Assembly (NCBI GenBank): GCA_021323755.1
Contig: JAJPKJ010000036.1
Coordinates: 186,001-250,000, forward strand
Length of the DNA stretch: 64,000 nt
Origin: Chitinophagales bacterium
Lineage (GTDB): Bacteria > Bacteroidota > Bacteroidia > Chitinophagales > Chitinophagaceae
Direction: 5' to 3'
Positions within the stretch are counted from its first letter, which is position 1; every line of letters begins with the position of its first letter. A program made the translations under genes and the position numbers. This document shows, in pieces, positions 27,847 to 37,930 of the stretch. Below the pieces are notes generated by a model that saw only the letters and a list, made by a program, of their open reading frames with translations, made no database searches and was not told the DNA's origin.

Positions 27847-30243
27847 TCACTCCATTCTCAAACTTTTCACCGGGTTCATCATTGCTGCTTTTATTGCATG
27901 CACACAAACAGTTAGGATCGCAAGTAAGATAGTTAATACGGCAGCAGCAATAAAGATCGTCCAGCTCATGTTGGTACGGTAAGCAAAATCCTGCAACCAT
28001 TTTGTCATGGCAAACCAGGCAATGGGAAATGCAATTGCAATGGCAATTAATGCAAGAAGAATAAAATTCTTTGACAAGGCAATTACGATATCGCTTACGG
28101 ATGCGCCCAATACTTTCCGTATGCCCATTTCCTTGAAACGTTGTTGTGCCGCATAAGAAGATAATCCAAACAAACCCAGACAAGCAAGGACGATCGCGAC
28201 TGAGGAAAATAAATTCATCACTTTCCCGAGACGAATTTCCGATTCATACAATTTATTATAATCATCATCCATGAAACGATATTCGAAAGGCCGCGTTGGA
28301 ACTAATGTTTTCCATTTGTCTTCCAAAAAAGAAATTGTCTGTGGAAGATTGTTACCACTCAGTTTCAATAACAATTCTCTTGACCACGATTCCGGGAAAA
28401 GTATATATCCTTTTATCGGATCGTGTAGCGATTGAAAATGAAAATCTTTTACAACGCCACTCACATATCCTGGACGATTATCTCCCAAAAACATTTTTTT
28501 TCCTACGGCTTCTTGGGGGGTCCATCCCAGTTGTTTTGCAGCGGATTCATTCAAAACAAAATGATACACTATCTTTTTTATGTCTATTTCATCGACTTGT
28601 TTTACCTCTTGTTTGGTATATCCCGTTCCTGCAATAATTTGCAAGCCTGTTGTTTTGATAAAATCTTCATCAGCCGGATTTGCAATGACTGCGATTTGTT
28701 GATTTTCGGGCATAATTTCCGAGCGCATATTGTAACCACCCCCGCCCTCCACCGGAGAACGATGACAACGTGAAATGCTTAGTACGTCGGGGTTTTCTCT
28801 GAATTCCTCTTTGATCAGATCAATATGTGCCAGCATGGAATTATCAAGCGGTAATATCAAAACATGCTCGCGATCATAGCCCAGCTTTTTGTGCTGGACA
28901 TAATACAATTGCTTTTGCATGATGAAAGTGGATACAATTAGAAAAACCGAAATGACAAATTGAAAAACGATCAGCGATTTTCGAAGCCATTGTCCTGAAT
29001 CGCTGTTTTTAAAAGAACCTTTTAAAACTTTCACCGGTTGAAATCCTGAAAGTATTAAGGCAGGATAACTTCCTGCAATTAAACTTACACCTATAGCAAT
29101 TCCGAACAAAAATAAAATAAACGGTAAAGAAAAAAATGAACTTGCCTGCAACTGTCTTTGCGAAAGCTGATTAAAATACGGAAGTATTAATATGGAGATC
29201 AGTAAACTTATTATGCCCGCTAAAACACACACCAGCGCTGACTCTCCGATAAATTGCCAGAACAATTGTTTTTTTTCTGCACCGATAACTTTTCTTATGC
29301 CAACTTCTTTTGCTCTTTCAATTGAGCGCGCAGTGCTCAGATTAATATAAGTTGAACACGCGATGATCAATATCAATAATGCAACGGCAGCAAGAATATA
29401 AATATAAGTGATGCTGGTATTCGGTTCAAAGCCGCCATAAGGAGAATGTAAATGAATTTTATCGAAGGGTTCCAAATAGAAATTGACCGTAGCTCCCTGT
29501 CCGGCCATTTCTTTTTTCATAAAAGCCGGAAGTTTGGCCTGCAGCGTATTGACAGCATTTTCATTTTTTAATAATAGATAAGTGGTATAATTCGCATCCC
29601 AATATGTTTTCTCCCAATCGACTGTTAATCCCAGGGAAGAAAATGAAGCAAGAAAATCAAATTTGATCTGTGAATTCGATGGACAATCCCGGATCACTCC
29701 GGTTATCTGGTAAAGATTACTGTCGGTACCAACATGCAAAGCTTTACCAATGGGGTTTTCATCACCAAAATATTTCTTTGCGGTAGATTCAGTCAGCACC
29801 ACATTGTACGGTGATGATAACACGTTTCGAATATTTCCCTGCAATAATTGAAATGAAAACAAATCGAAGAATGTTGAATCTGCAAACATGAATTTTTTTT
29901 CATCAATGAGTTTGTCTTTATAACCAATCACTCTTTCATATTCTACCATCTTTACCGCCGATTCCACTTCTGGAAATGTTCTTCTGAAAACAGATGCCAC
30001 GCGCACGCTTGTATAATTTCCTTTGTTTGATGACGGGCTTCCGTCAAAACTATATTCCATGATTACGCGCGCAATCCGATTTCCCTTTTGCTCAAAATCA
30101 TCATAACTCAATTCATGGTCAATATACAAGGCAATCAACAAACAACAAGTCAAACCAATGGTCAATCCTAAAATATTGATCAGTGAAGAAGTTTTGTTCT
30201 TCCAAAAATTGCGCAGAGCAATCTTTAAATAGTTTTTAAACAT
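27847..30243 (-). CDS. double-FtsX ABC permease P10 (class V)
   Basis: 798 residues, with coupling helices KEVGIRKVIG at 312-321 and KEMGIRKVLG at 704-713, the only KEM variant in the array. TM2 ends IACSTYINLSTARS, where the paralogues have AC-(I/V/F)-N. PCD1 has AKKYFGDENPIGK. PCD2 is longer than in neighbours around VKQVDEIDIKK, followed by GVVKDFHFQSLHDPIKG. It ends MNPVKSLRME. It is separated from P11 by 73 bp. Confidence 0.92.
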   Translation of the reverse strand: MFKNYLKIALRNFWKNKTSSLINILGLTIGLTCCLLIALYIDHELSYDDFEQKGNRIARVIMEYSFDGSPSSNKGNYTSVRVASVFRRTFPEVESAVKMVEYERVIGYKDKLIDEKKFMFADSTFFDLFSFQLLQGNIRNVLSSPYNVVLTESTAKKYFGDENPIGKALHVGTDSNLYQITGVIRDCPSNSQIKFDFLASFSSLGLTVDWEKTYWDANYTTYLLLKNENAVNTLQAKLPAFMKKEMAGQGATVNFYLEPFDKIHLHSPYGGFEPNTSITYIYILAAVALLILIIACSTYINLSTARSIERAKEVGIRKVIGAEKKQLFWQFIGESALVCVLAGIISLLISILILPYFNQLSQRQLQASSFFSLPFILFLFGIAIGVSLIAGSYPALILSGFQPVKVLKGSFKNSDSGQWLRKSLIVFQFVISVFLIVSTFIMQKQLYYVQHKKLGYDREHVLILPLDNSMLAHIDLIKEEFRENPDVLSISRCHRSPVEGGGGYNMRSEIMPENQQIAVIANPADEDFIKTTGLQIIAGTGYTKQEVKQVDEIDIKKIVYHFVLNESAAKQLGWTPQEAVGKKMFLGDNRPGYVSGVVKDFHFQSLHDPIKGYILFPESWSRELLLKLSGNNLPQTISFLEDKWKTLVPTRPFEYRFMDDDYNKLYESEIRLGKVMNLFSSVAIVLACLGLFGLSSYAAQQRFKEMGIRKVLGASVSDIVIALSKNFILLALIAIAIAFPIAWFAMTKWLQDFAYRTNMSWTIFIAAAVLTILLAILTVCVHAIKAAMMNPVKSLRME

Positions 30244-30316
30244 AAAATGAAATTTATTAGTTGCCCAAGGTGACCATTGCTCAATTCAGCAGTTGAGAAA
30301 AGTTCATTTTTGCAAC

Positions 30317-32701
30317 TTATTCTGTTCTCAAACTTTTCACCGGGTTCGCTACCGCAGCTTTTATTGCTTGGAAACTTACGGTTATTAAGGTGACGACAAT
30401 GGACAACAATACAACCACTACAAAAACGCTGATGCCGATACCTGTTTTATAAGTATAGGTTTTCAGCCATTCATTCATAAAATACCAGCTAATGGGAATT
30501 GCGATTCCGCAAGAAATCAAAACAAGTATCACAAAATCTTTAGAAAGTAATTGCCAAAGATTGAAAACAGATGCACCAAGCACTTTTCGCACCCCAATTT
30601 CCTTTACACGTTGCTCGGCGGTAAAAGAGGCCAATCCAAAAAGCCCAAGACAAGAAATAAAAATGGCCAACACAGCAATGATAGCTGCAAGATTTCCAAC
30701 CAATTCTTCGTAATTAAATTTTTTGGCATATTCTTCATCAGCGAATTTATATTCGAACGGAAAAGCAGGATTGTATTTATCAAAGATGGGTTTTATCCGG
30801 CTGATCGCTGTCGATGCGGAGAGTGCTGGATTTAAACGAATATTAATATAACCAACCCAATCTTTATTAAATATTATGGTGAGCGGAGAAATAGGCCGGT
30901 AAGGAGATTCCATTTGCATATCCGGAACTACACCCAGCACAACCATCGGCTTATCATTCCACTTCAACATTTCTCCCACAGGATTTTTTAATCCCATTCG
31001 CTTTACCGCAGCCTGGTTCAAAATGACTCCGTTTGAATCTGCAAAGTCTCTTGAAAAATCTCTGCCATCGACCAGTTTAACTCCCAGCGTCTTGGAATAG
31101 TCGTAAGTGGTAACAATGGTTGAAAATACGACGGTTTTTTCAACAGGTTGGCTATTTTTCCACTCCCAACCATTATTGTTGCTGTAAATATCAGAAGGAG
31201 GAGAATTGGTTTGACAAACCGAGATAGCTGCCCCCGAACTCAATAATTCCTGCCGAATGATCTCCAAATTTTTCTTGATATCGTCAGACCAATTCACAGT
31301 AATCAATCCTCTATTGTTAAACCCGATGGGTTGATTTTTCCCAAATTGTATTTGCTGATTAATAATGATTGTGCCGATCATCAACACGACTGAACTTGCA
31401 AATTGTAAAACAACCAATATCTTGCGTGGTAATGAACTGCTTCTGCCTGCCTTCAAATTTCCTTTCAGCACGCGCACTGGATTGAAAGAAGAAAGATAAA
31501 ATGCTGGATAGCTTCCGGCCAATAAACCAGTGATAACCGTAAATGCGATCATTATCCCCCAAAAAATCGGATTGGTAATCTGCAGGCTCATTTGTTTATC
31601 GGTAAGTGTATTAAAGAATGGTAATGCAATGATCACAATTCCTAATGCCAGGACAAATGCCAATGCAGCGATCAACATTGATTCACTCAAAAATTGATTG
31701 ATCAATTGACTTCTCCCCGATCCAACTGCTTTACGAACGCCAACTTCTTTTGCTCTTTTTTCAGAACGTGCAGTACTTAAATTCATAAAATTGATGCAGG
31801 CAATGAGCAAAACAATGAGTCCTAAAATGCCAAACATCTTTACATATTTTATAAAACCACCAACATTCTTACCATTTTCAAAGTCGCTATACAATCTCCA
31901 TTTTTTCATCGGGTGAATGAATACTTCAGGGATAATATGTTTCAAAGTGTTTTCATCTGTGAAATGAGAAAGCACCACATTCTTTATTTTTGCGTCAACA
32001 CTTTTTTCGGTTGCATTATCATTTAACTGCACAAAAACCTGCCAGGAATTATTTCCCCAATTTGTTTTATGATATAATTTAACCCAATCGTAAATTTTTT
32101 CCTGCAGCGAAAATGGGATCAGGTAATCGAAATTCAGAGAGCTGTTTTTCGGTTGCTTTTCAACAACAGCGGTCACTTTAAGGTTTGTCTGGTTATCTAA
32201 TTTTACGGCTTTCCCAATGGGATTTTCATTACCAAAAAGAATTTTAGCTGTTTCGTTTGTCAGCACAATTGAATAAGGATCCCGCAGTGGCTCTTTGTCG
32301 CCATCAAGGATTTTTAATGAGAACATGTTTACCGCCTCATCGCCGATAAAATGTCCGAATTTGCTTATTTTCTTTTCTCCATATACAAGCGAATGAGGTT
32401 GTCCCCAATCACACATTGCCACCCCTTTGAAATCAGGACATTTACTTTTCAGTTCATCGCCCAATGGAAAAGGCAAAGCTTGTTGCGAGTAACGTTTCCC
32501 ATCAAAAGTCTGGTGCATCATTACCTGATATAGCGTTTCGTAATTCTTAAAATTCCGGTTTGCCGAAGCTTCATCATAAATCCATAAACCGATGATCATG
32601 GCCACAGCCATACCCGAAGCCAGTCCGGCAATATTGATAAAAGAATACACCTTATTTTTTATCAAATTTCTCCAGGCGATTTTAAAATAATTCTTAAGCA
32701 T
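30317..32701 (-). CDS. double-FtsX ABC permease P11 (class I)
   Basis: 794 residues, with coupling helices KEVGVRKAVG at 318-327 and KEIGVRKVLG at 700-709. Class I marks are GMAVAMIIGLWIYDE, WRLYSDFENGKNVGG, NPVRVLKGNLKAGR, PRKILVVLQF and ESPYRPISP. The PCD2 motif reads GVVPDMQM, and PCD1 has AKILFGNENPIGK instead of KKYFG. The last transmembrane segment (GISVFVVVVLLSIVVTLITV) is unusually valine-rich. It is 67 bp from P12, another class I protein. Confidence 0.92.
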   Translation of the reverse strand: MLKNYFKIAWRNLIKNKVYSFINIAGLASGMAVAMIIGLWIYDEASANRNFKNYETLYQVMMHQTFDGKRYSQQALPFPLGDELKSKCPDFKGVAMCDWGQPHSLVYGEKKISKFGHFIGDEAVNMFSLKILDGDKEPLRDPYSIVLTNETAKILFGNENPIGKAVKLDNQTNLKVTAVVEKQPKNSSLNFDYLIPFSLQEKIYDWVKLYHKTNWGNNSWQVFVQLNDNATEKSVDAKIKNVVLSHFTDENTLKHIIPEVFIHPMKKWRLYSDFENGKNVGGFIKYVKMFGILGLIVLLIACINFMNLSTARSEKRAKEVGVRKAVGSGRSQLINQFLSESMLIAALAFVLALGIVIIALPFFNTLTDKQMSLQITNPIFWGIMIAFTVITGLLAGSYPAFYLSSFNPVRVLKGNLKAGRSSSLPRKILVVLQFASSVVLMIGTIIINQQIQFGKNQPIGFNNRGLITVNWSDDIKKNLEIIRQELLSSGAAISVCQTNSPPSDIYSNNNGWEWKNSQPVEKTVVFSTIVTTYDYSKTLGVKLVDGRDFSRDFADSNGVILNQAAVKRMGLKNPVGEMLKWNDKPMVVLGVVPDMQMESPYRPISPLTIIFNKDWVGYINIRLNPALSASTAISRIKPIFDKYNPAFPFEYKFADEEYAKKFNYEELVGNLAAIIAVLAIFISCLGLFGLASFTAEQRVKEIGVRKVLGASVFNLWQLLSKDFVILVLISCGIAIPISWYFMNEWLKTYTYKTGIGISVFVVVVLLSIVVTLITVSFQAIKAAVANPVKSLRTE

Positions 32702-32768
32702 AAAAAGGTATTTCAGATTTTGAGGTGGATGATTTCTTTATTATCGATTTTCGCTTCGAGCAATTTGT

Positions 32769-35129
32769 TTACTCTGTTCTCAAACTCTTCACCGGGTTTG
32801 CGACAGCCGCTTTAATTGCCTGGAAACTTACCGTTACCAACGAAATAATAATCGATAATAATCCCGCTGCAACAAAAACCCACCACTGAATGCTGATTCG
32901 ATAATCATAATTCTGCAACCACTTGTGCATAGCATACCATGCAACAGGTGAAGCGATGAGAATTGAAATGAGAACGAGCATAAGAAATTCTTTTGATAAT
33001 AATGAAGTGATGCTGAAAACAGATGCTCCCAAAACTTTTCTCACACCAATTTCTTTGATCCTGTTTTCTGCCATGTAAGTGGCAAGCCCAAACAATCCCA
33101 AGCAGGAAATAAAAATGGTAAGCGCTGCAAAAAGTCCGATGAGTGTTGCGGTACGTTTTGTATCGGCAAATTTTTGCTCATATTCTTTGTCAATGAATTT
33201 GTACTCGAACGGGTATTCAGGATTGTATTTTTTAAAAATCTTCTCCGTTGCCTTCAAATTCTGAGACATGCTTCTGTTGCGATCAAACTTGATATGAATA
33301 ACATTGAACCATCCTTTGCTGCCTTCAATAAACATTGGATCTAATGGACGATAAGGCGACTGAAGAATAAAATCTTTGATTACACCAACTATATGCCAGT
33401 CCCTGTCATCTGTTTTTAAAATTTGCCCGATGGGGTTTTTTAATTTCATGTGTCTGACCGCAGATTCGTTGACCAAACATGCAAGCGAATCTGAAGGATA
33501 ATCTCTCAGATCGAGGTCGCGACCTTCCAATAATGTAAAGCCTGCAGTCTTCACGATATCTTCATCAGCACAAAAACGATTGAAAATTGTTTTATCATTT
33601 ATATCTTTTCCAGGCCACTCCATTCCCCAGGTATTGCTCCATCCTTCTGTGAGCGGCGCACTTGTTTTACTCACAGCGGTTGCCGTTCCGCTGTTTAATA
33701 ATTCCTGTTTGATTAATTTATAATTCTTATCAATATCGCCAGTAATAAAATGATAAATAAGGTTATCTTTTGCGTAACCTGCCTGTCTTTCCTGCGCATA
33801 ATTTATTTGCCTTTCAACAATAATGGTACATATTATAAGAATGATGGCGAATGTAAACTGCAGTACCACCAATACTTTACGCGGATTGATGGCCGCATGC
33901 GCCGCTTTGAAAGTACCTTTCAAAACTTTTACCGGCTGAAAAGATGATAAATAAAATGCAGGATAGCTTCCGGCAAGTATGCCGGTGAACAAAACAAAAG
34001 CCAAACCTTCTATCCAAAAATAAATATTACCATATCCAATGCGGAGTTGTTGTTCAGTGAGTGTATTGAATGCCGGAAGACAAAGTTGCACCACGCCGAG
34101 GGCAATAAGACCGGCGATAAAAGCTAAGAATACAGATTCGCTGATAAACTGACCAATCAATGATTGTTTTTGTGCGCCGACAACTTTTCGAATGCCTACT
34201 TCTTTTGCCCGTTTCTCACTTCGTGCAGTAGAAAGATTCATAAAATTGATACAGGCAATCAATAAAATGAACGCTGCAATGATGCCAAACATCCGCACCG
34301 TTTCTATTTCTCCCCCAACAACTTTTCCTTTTTCAAAATCTGTATACAAATGCCACATTTTTGCCGGGTGAAGAAATATTTCTATTTTTTCTTTGCCGTC
34401 AAGATGTTTTATAATTACGTTTTTTATCTTTTCATTTACATTGGCCAGAGAAACATTCTCTTTTAGTTGCACAAAGGTCTGTGTGGAGTTATTATCCCAG
34501 TTACTATCGCTCCATCCTCTTTTATCCATATAAGCCCAGGGAATCAGATAATCAAATTTGAATCTTGTATTATTGGGCAAATCTTTCATTATTGCTTTTA
34601 CTGTAAAATTATCCTGGTTATCAAGCTTCACTATTTTGCCCATCGGGTCTTCGCTGCCGAACAATCTTTTTGCAAAAGATTCTGTCAGTGTTATGGAATA
34701 AATATCACTCAATGCAGTGTTCACATTTCCTTTTACAATCGGAAAACTGAACATGGTTAAAAAGGCAGGATCAACGCAGGTTCCTTCAGCGGTTAGACGT
34801 TTTTCACCGAGTGAAAATAAAAAACTGTTACCCCAATTCACACGTGTTGTATTCTCTATCTCCGGGTAATCCTGTTTTAATGTAGGTCCGAGTATTTTCG
34901 GTGTTGTATTCCAACTGTGCAGATCTGCATCAAATATTTCCCGATCATAAACTTCATACAAGACGTCCTTATTTTTATGAAAGAGATCATAACTCATTTC
35001 ATTTTGAATGAACAATAAAATGACGATGGCGCTTGCCATACCAATAGCCAGTCCGAATATATTAATGGCAGAAAAGCCTTTGCTGCGCCAAAGATTCCTT
35101 ATAGCAATTTTGAAGAAGTTTTTTATCAT
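32769..35129 (-). CDS. double-FtsX ABC permease P12 (class I)
   Basis: I choose the ATG at 35129 (786 residues, MIKNFFKIAI...). A longer frame begins at a TTG ten codons upstream, but the ATG matches all paralogues and has AAAAAGG about 6 nt in front, one of the better ribosome-binding sites here. Coupling helices are KEVGIRKVVG at 309-318 and KEIGVRKVLG at 692-701. Class I marks are WHLYTDFEKGKVVGG, QPVKVLKGTFK, PRKVLVVLQF and QSPYRPLDP. PCD1 has AKRLFGSEDPMGK. It is followed upstream by a 316-bp gap with a dispersed repeat. Confidence 0.92.
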   Translation of the reverse strand: MIKNFFKIAIRNLWRSKGFSAINIFGLAIGMASAIVILLFIQNEMSYDLFHKNKDVLYEVYDREIFDADLHSWNTTPKILGPTLKQDYPEIENTTRVNWGNSFLFSLGEKRLTAEGTCVDPAFLTMFSFPIVKGNVNTALSDIYSITLTESFAKRLFGSEDPMGKIVKLDNQDNFTVKAIMKDLPNNTRFKFDYLIPWAYMDKRGWSDSNWDNNSTQTFVQLKENVSLANVNEKIKNVIIKHLDGKEKIEIFLHPAKMWHLYTDFEKGKVVGGEIETVRMFGIIAAFILLIACINFMNLSTARSEKRAKEVGIRKVVGAQKQSLIGQFISESVFLAFIAGLIALGVVQLCLPAFNTLTEQQLRIGYGNIYFWIEGLAFVLFTGILAGSYPAFYLSSFQPVKVLKGTFKAAHAAINPRKVLVVLQFTFAIILIICTIIVERQINYAQERQAGYAKDNLIYHFITGDIDKNYKLIKQELLNSGTATAVSKTSAPLTEGWSNTWGMEWPGKDINDKTIFNRFCADEDIVKTAGFTLLEGRDLDLRDYPSDSLACLVNESAVRHMKLKNPIGQILKTDDRDWHIVGVIKDFILQSPYRPLDPMFIEGSKGWFNVIHIKFDRNRSMSQNLKATEKIFKKYNPEYPFEYKFIDKEYEQKFADTKRTATLIGLFAALTIFISCLGLFGLATYMAENRIKEIGVRKVLGASVFSITSLLSKEFLMLVLISILIASPVAWYAMHKWLQNYDYRISIQWWVFVAAGLLSIIISLVTVSFQAIKAAVANPVKSLRTE

Positions 35130-35445
35130 ATAGCCTTTTTGGTTTCTATTGCATGGCAATAAAGTCGTTCAACAAGAAAAGAATGTTGCTTTTCGGATAA
35201 TGTTTTTTCACCAGTTATCTGGCTGGCGATTACATCCTGATGCTTCATTTGAGAATAATGAGGGAAATAGGGAAAAAATCATGCTTCACACATTGTCGAA
35301 TAGCATCCTTACCATACCATAGTGCGACGCAATGATCTTGAATAATGTTACAATGCCGGAGCATATTATTTTCTGATTCTTGATGCCTGCTGCCTGATTT
35401 AAGAAATGGCAAGGCCCAAAACCAGCATCCCTAATTCAACAATGC
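35130..35445. other. 316-bp non-coding gap between P13 and P12
   Basis: This is the second-largest gap in the array. Apart from the GTGCGACGC repeat (35322-35363), the P12 ribosome-binding site and AT-rich sequence, I see no gene. I also see no copy of the 97-bp regulatory block and no obvious terminator. Confidence 0.6.
35322..35363 (+). repeat. GTGCGACGC dispersed repeat, copy 2
   Basis: The sequence GTGCGACGCAATGATCTTGA continues to ATGTTACAATGCCGGA. It aligns to the copy at 25260-25300 in the same orientation, about 85-120 bp after the stop of P13. Confidence 0.6.
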
Positions 35446-37827
35446 CTATTCCGTTCTTAAACTCTTCACCGGGTTTGCCACAGCTGCTTTTATTGCCTGT
35501 GCGCTGACTGTTACCATTGCAATTAATACGGCAAGGAGGGCAGCCGTTGCAAATAGCCACCAGTGAATGTTTACCTGATAGGCAAAACCCTGGAGCCACT
35601 TTTGTGTGATGAAATACCCGGCAGGAATTGCAATTGCCGTTCCGATCAAAACAGGTTTGAGTAGATCCTTTGATAACAAAATGACGATATTTTCTACTGA
35701 AGAACCAAGCACTTTTCTTATCCCGATCTCTTTTGTTTTTTTCATTGCCGTGTAGGATGCTAATCCGAACAAACCAAGACAGGCGATGAAAATGGCGATT
35801 GCTGAAAAAATGGTGAGAATAGATTCTTGTCTTTCCTCAGATTTATACTGTTGATTAAACTGCTCATCTAAAAAATTGTATTCAAATGGGTAAGCCGGAG
35901 CAAGACTTGTATAAATATTTCTAATCCGGTTCAGCGTTGCCTGAAGATTTCCGGGTTTAATACGAACCAGCGCAAGACGCCGGTCATCATTAGGGGCAAT
36001 TACAAATGGCTGGATCGGATCTTTCAATGAAGAAAAATGAAAATCCTCCACCACGCCAACAATATTTCTGCGAAGACTGTCTCTCATTTTATTCTTTATC
36101 CATTTGCCAACGGCTTCCTGCGGCGTGTAACCTAACTTTGTTGCGGTTGCCCTGTTAATAAGAGCCGCTTGCAAAGAATCCGTTTGATATTGTGCAGAAA
36201 GATCTCTACCAGCAATGATTTTTAATCCGAGGGTTTTTGCAAATTCAAAATCTGCAAATTCTGTATTGATCAATAAGGATTCGTTCGGCTTGGCCTGCGC
36301 TTCAAATGTATGTGTGTCGTGAAATCCACCGGGTTCACCGGACATCAAAGAAACGCTGGACACAGCTTGATCATTTGCTAATTGATTCTTAAAAAGAATT
36401 TTCTTTTCGGAGATATCGTTATTATCAAGTCTGATAATGATTGCATGTTCTTTATTAAAACCAAGATCAATATTCTGCATATAATTCATCTGCTTTAAAA
36501 TAACGGCGATGCTGATGATCAGCAATACCGAAATGCTGAATTGAATAACAACCAAAGTCTTTCTGAAAAAAGATCCTCGTTTTCCAACTTTTAATTTTCC
36601 CTTTAATGAATCGATCGGAGAAAATGAAGAAAGTAATAATGCCGGATAGCTTCCTGCGAGTAAACCAACAACTAAAATTATTCCGGCAATAAAAATATAT
36701 ACCAAAGGATTAGACCAGTACGATGGCATTGTATAACCCAATAGACTATTGTAAGCGGGCATTAACAATTGTAATAACCCAAGCGCAAGAATTGACGAAA
36801 GTATTGCAAATAAAAATGCTTCTCCGATAAACTGAGTGATCAGCTGATTTCGCAATGCACCCAATACTTTCCGAAGTCCAACTTCTTTGGAACGGTCGGT
36901 TGCCCGCGCTGTAGCAAGATTCATAAAATTGATGCAGGCAATAACCAAAATCAAAATAGCAATGGACATAAAAATATACACTACACTTTTGCTGCCATGT
37001 TTTACATTGTCAAATTGCAAACTCTGAAAATAAATATCCTTCAGTGGATCAATGGTGAGATCCATTGAAAAACCTTGTTCTTTGTAATACTTTCCGAGGT
37101 ATTTATCCATGAAATTCGGAAACCTGCTTATTAATTTTTTTGGATCGGTATTCGGATTGAGCTGAATATAAGTAAACAACATGTTGTTTGGAAACTGGTT
37201 GTACCAGGGTCTGTCCTTATAATAAGAAATCGGCGCAACCATATCAAAATATAAATGAGAATTTGAAGGCACATCTTTTGCAATACCTGTTACCGTTAAT
37301 TTTATTGTTTTGTTCCATTCGATGACTTTTCCAATCGGATCCTGGTTGCCAAAATATTTTTTTGCAGTTGTTTCCGTAAGTACAATGCTAAGCGGATCTT
37401 TTAGAACACTGGCGGCGTTCCCTTTTATTAACGGGAAACTGAAAAACTCAAAGAAGTTATCATCTACGAGATAAATATTCTTTTCATTGAACCCGATATT
37501 GTTATAAGTGATCAGGTCATTATCTGGCATTACTCGCACCGCTTTTTGAATTGCGTCGGGATAATCGTTAAGCAAGGCTGTTGAATATGCCGGCGACAAC
37601 CAGGCCACTTCTTCTTTGCCTGCGCCGTTAAGATTCCCAACGCGCATTACCCGATAAATATCTTTTTCGTTTTTATGAAAACCATCATAACTCAATTCAT
37701 GAGCGATGAAAAGAAAAATCATCAGACAACAGGTAATACCAACTGTTAATCCTAAAATATTGATTATAGAAAATATTTTTTGTTTCTTTAATTTCCGAAA
37801 CCCGAGGAGAAAATAGTTTTTAAACAT
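35446..37827 (-). CDS. double-FtsX ABC permease P13 (class V)
   Basis: 793 residues, with coupling helices KEVGLRKVLG at 314-323 and KEIGIRKVLG at 699-708, the latter followed by SSVEN where most have ASV. The N-terminus is atypical (MFKNYFLLGFRKLKKQKIFS). PCD1 has AKKYFGNQDPIGK. The linker is SPIDSLKGKLKVGKRG. PCD2 has DLSAQYQTDSLQAALINR, with Arg replacing the usual NE, then GVVEDFHFSSL. TM7 ends PAGYFITQKWL, again divergent. It sits second in its module, as P21 does in the first module. The gap to P14 is 103 bp. Confidence 0.92.
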   Translation of the reverse strand: MFKNYFLLGFRKLKKQKIFSIINILGLTVGITCCLMIFLFIAHELSYDGFHKNEKDIYRVMRVGNLNGAGKEEVAWLSPAYSTALLNDYPDAIQKAVRVMPDNDLITYNNIGFNEKNIYLVDDNFFEFFSFPLIKGNAASVLKDPLSIVLTETTAKKYFGNQDPIGKVIEWNKTIKLTVTGIAKDVPSNSHLYFDMVAPISYYKDRPWYNQFPNNMLFTYIQLNPNTDPKKLISRFPNFMDKYLGKYYKEQGFSMDLTIDPLKDIYFQSLQFDNVKHGSKSVVYIFMSIAILILVIACINFMNLATARATDRSKEVGLRKVLGALRNQLITQFIGEAFLFAILSSILALGLLQLLMPAYNSLLGYTMPSYWSNPLVYIFIAGIILVVGLLAGSYPALLLSSFSPIDSLKGKLKVGKRGSFFRKTLVVIQFSISVLLIISIAVILKQMNYMQNIDLGFNKEHAIIIRLDNNDISEKKILFKNQLANDQAVSSVSLMSGEPGGFHDTHTFEAQAKPNESLLINTEFADFEFAKTLGLKIIAGRDLSAQYQTDSLQAALINRATATKLGYTPQEAVGKWIKNKMRDSLRRNIVGVVEDFHFSSLKDPIQPFVIAPNDDRRLALVRIKPGNLQATLNRIRNIYTSLAPAYPFEYNFLDEQFNQQYKSEERQESILTIFSAIAIFIACLGLFGLASYTAMKKTKEIGIRKVLGSSVENIVILLSKDLLKPVLIGTAIAIPAGYFITQKWLQGFAYQVNIHWWLFATAALLAVLIAMVTVSAQAIKAAVANPVKSLRTE

Positions 37828-37930
37828 AAAATGTTATTTCAGATTGCTGAACTTGCGATATATGATTTCTAATTTTTCAATTATACATTACGGGTGGTAA
37901 TGCCAATAACTATCGGCTATTAACTTTTAG

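Noticed and set aside
35130-35159. TTG start extending P12 by ten codons
   Set aside because: The internal ATG at 35129 has a good AAAAAGG site and the family N-terminus MIKNFF.
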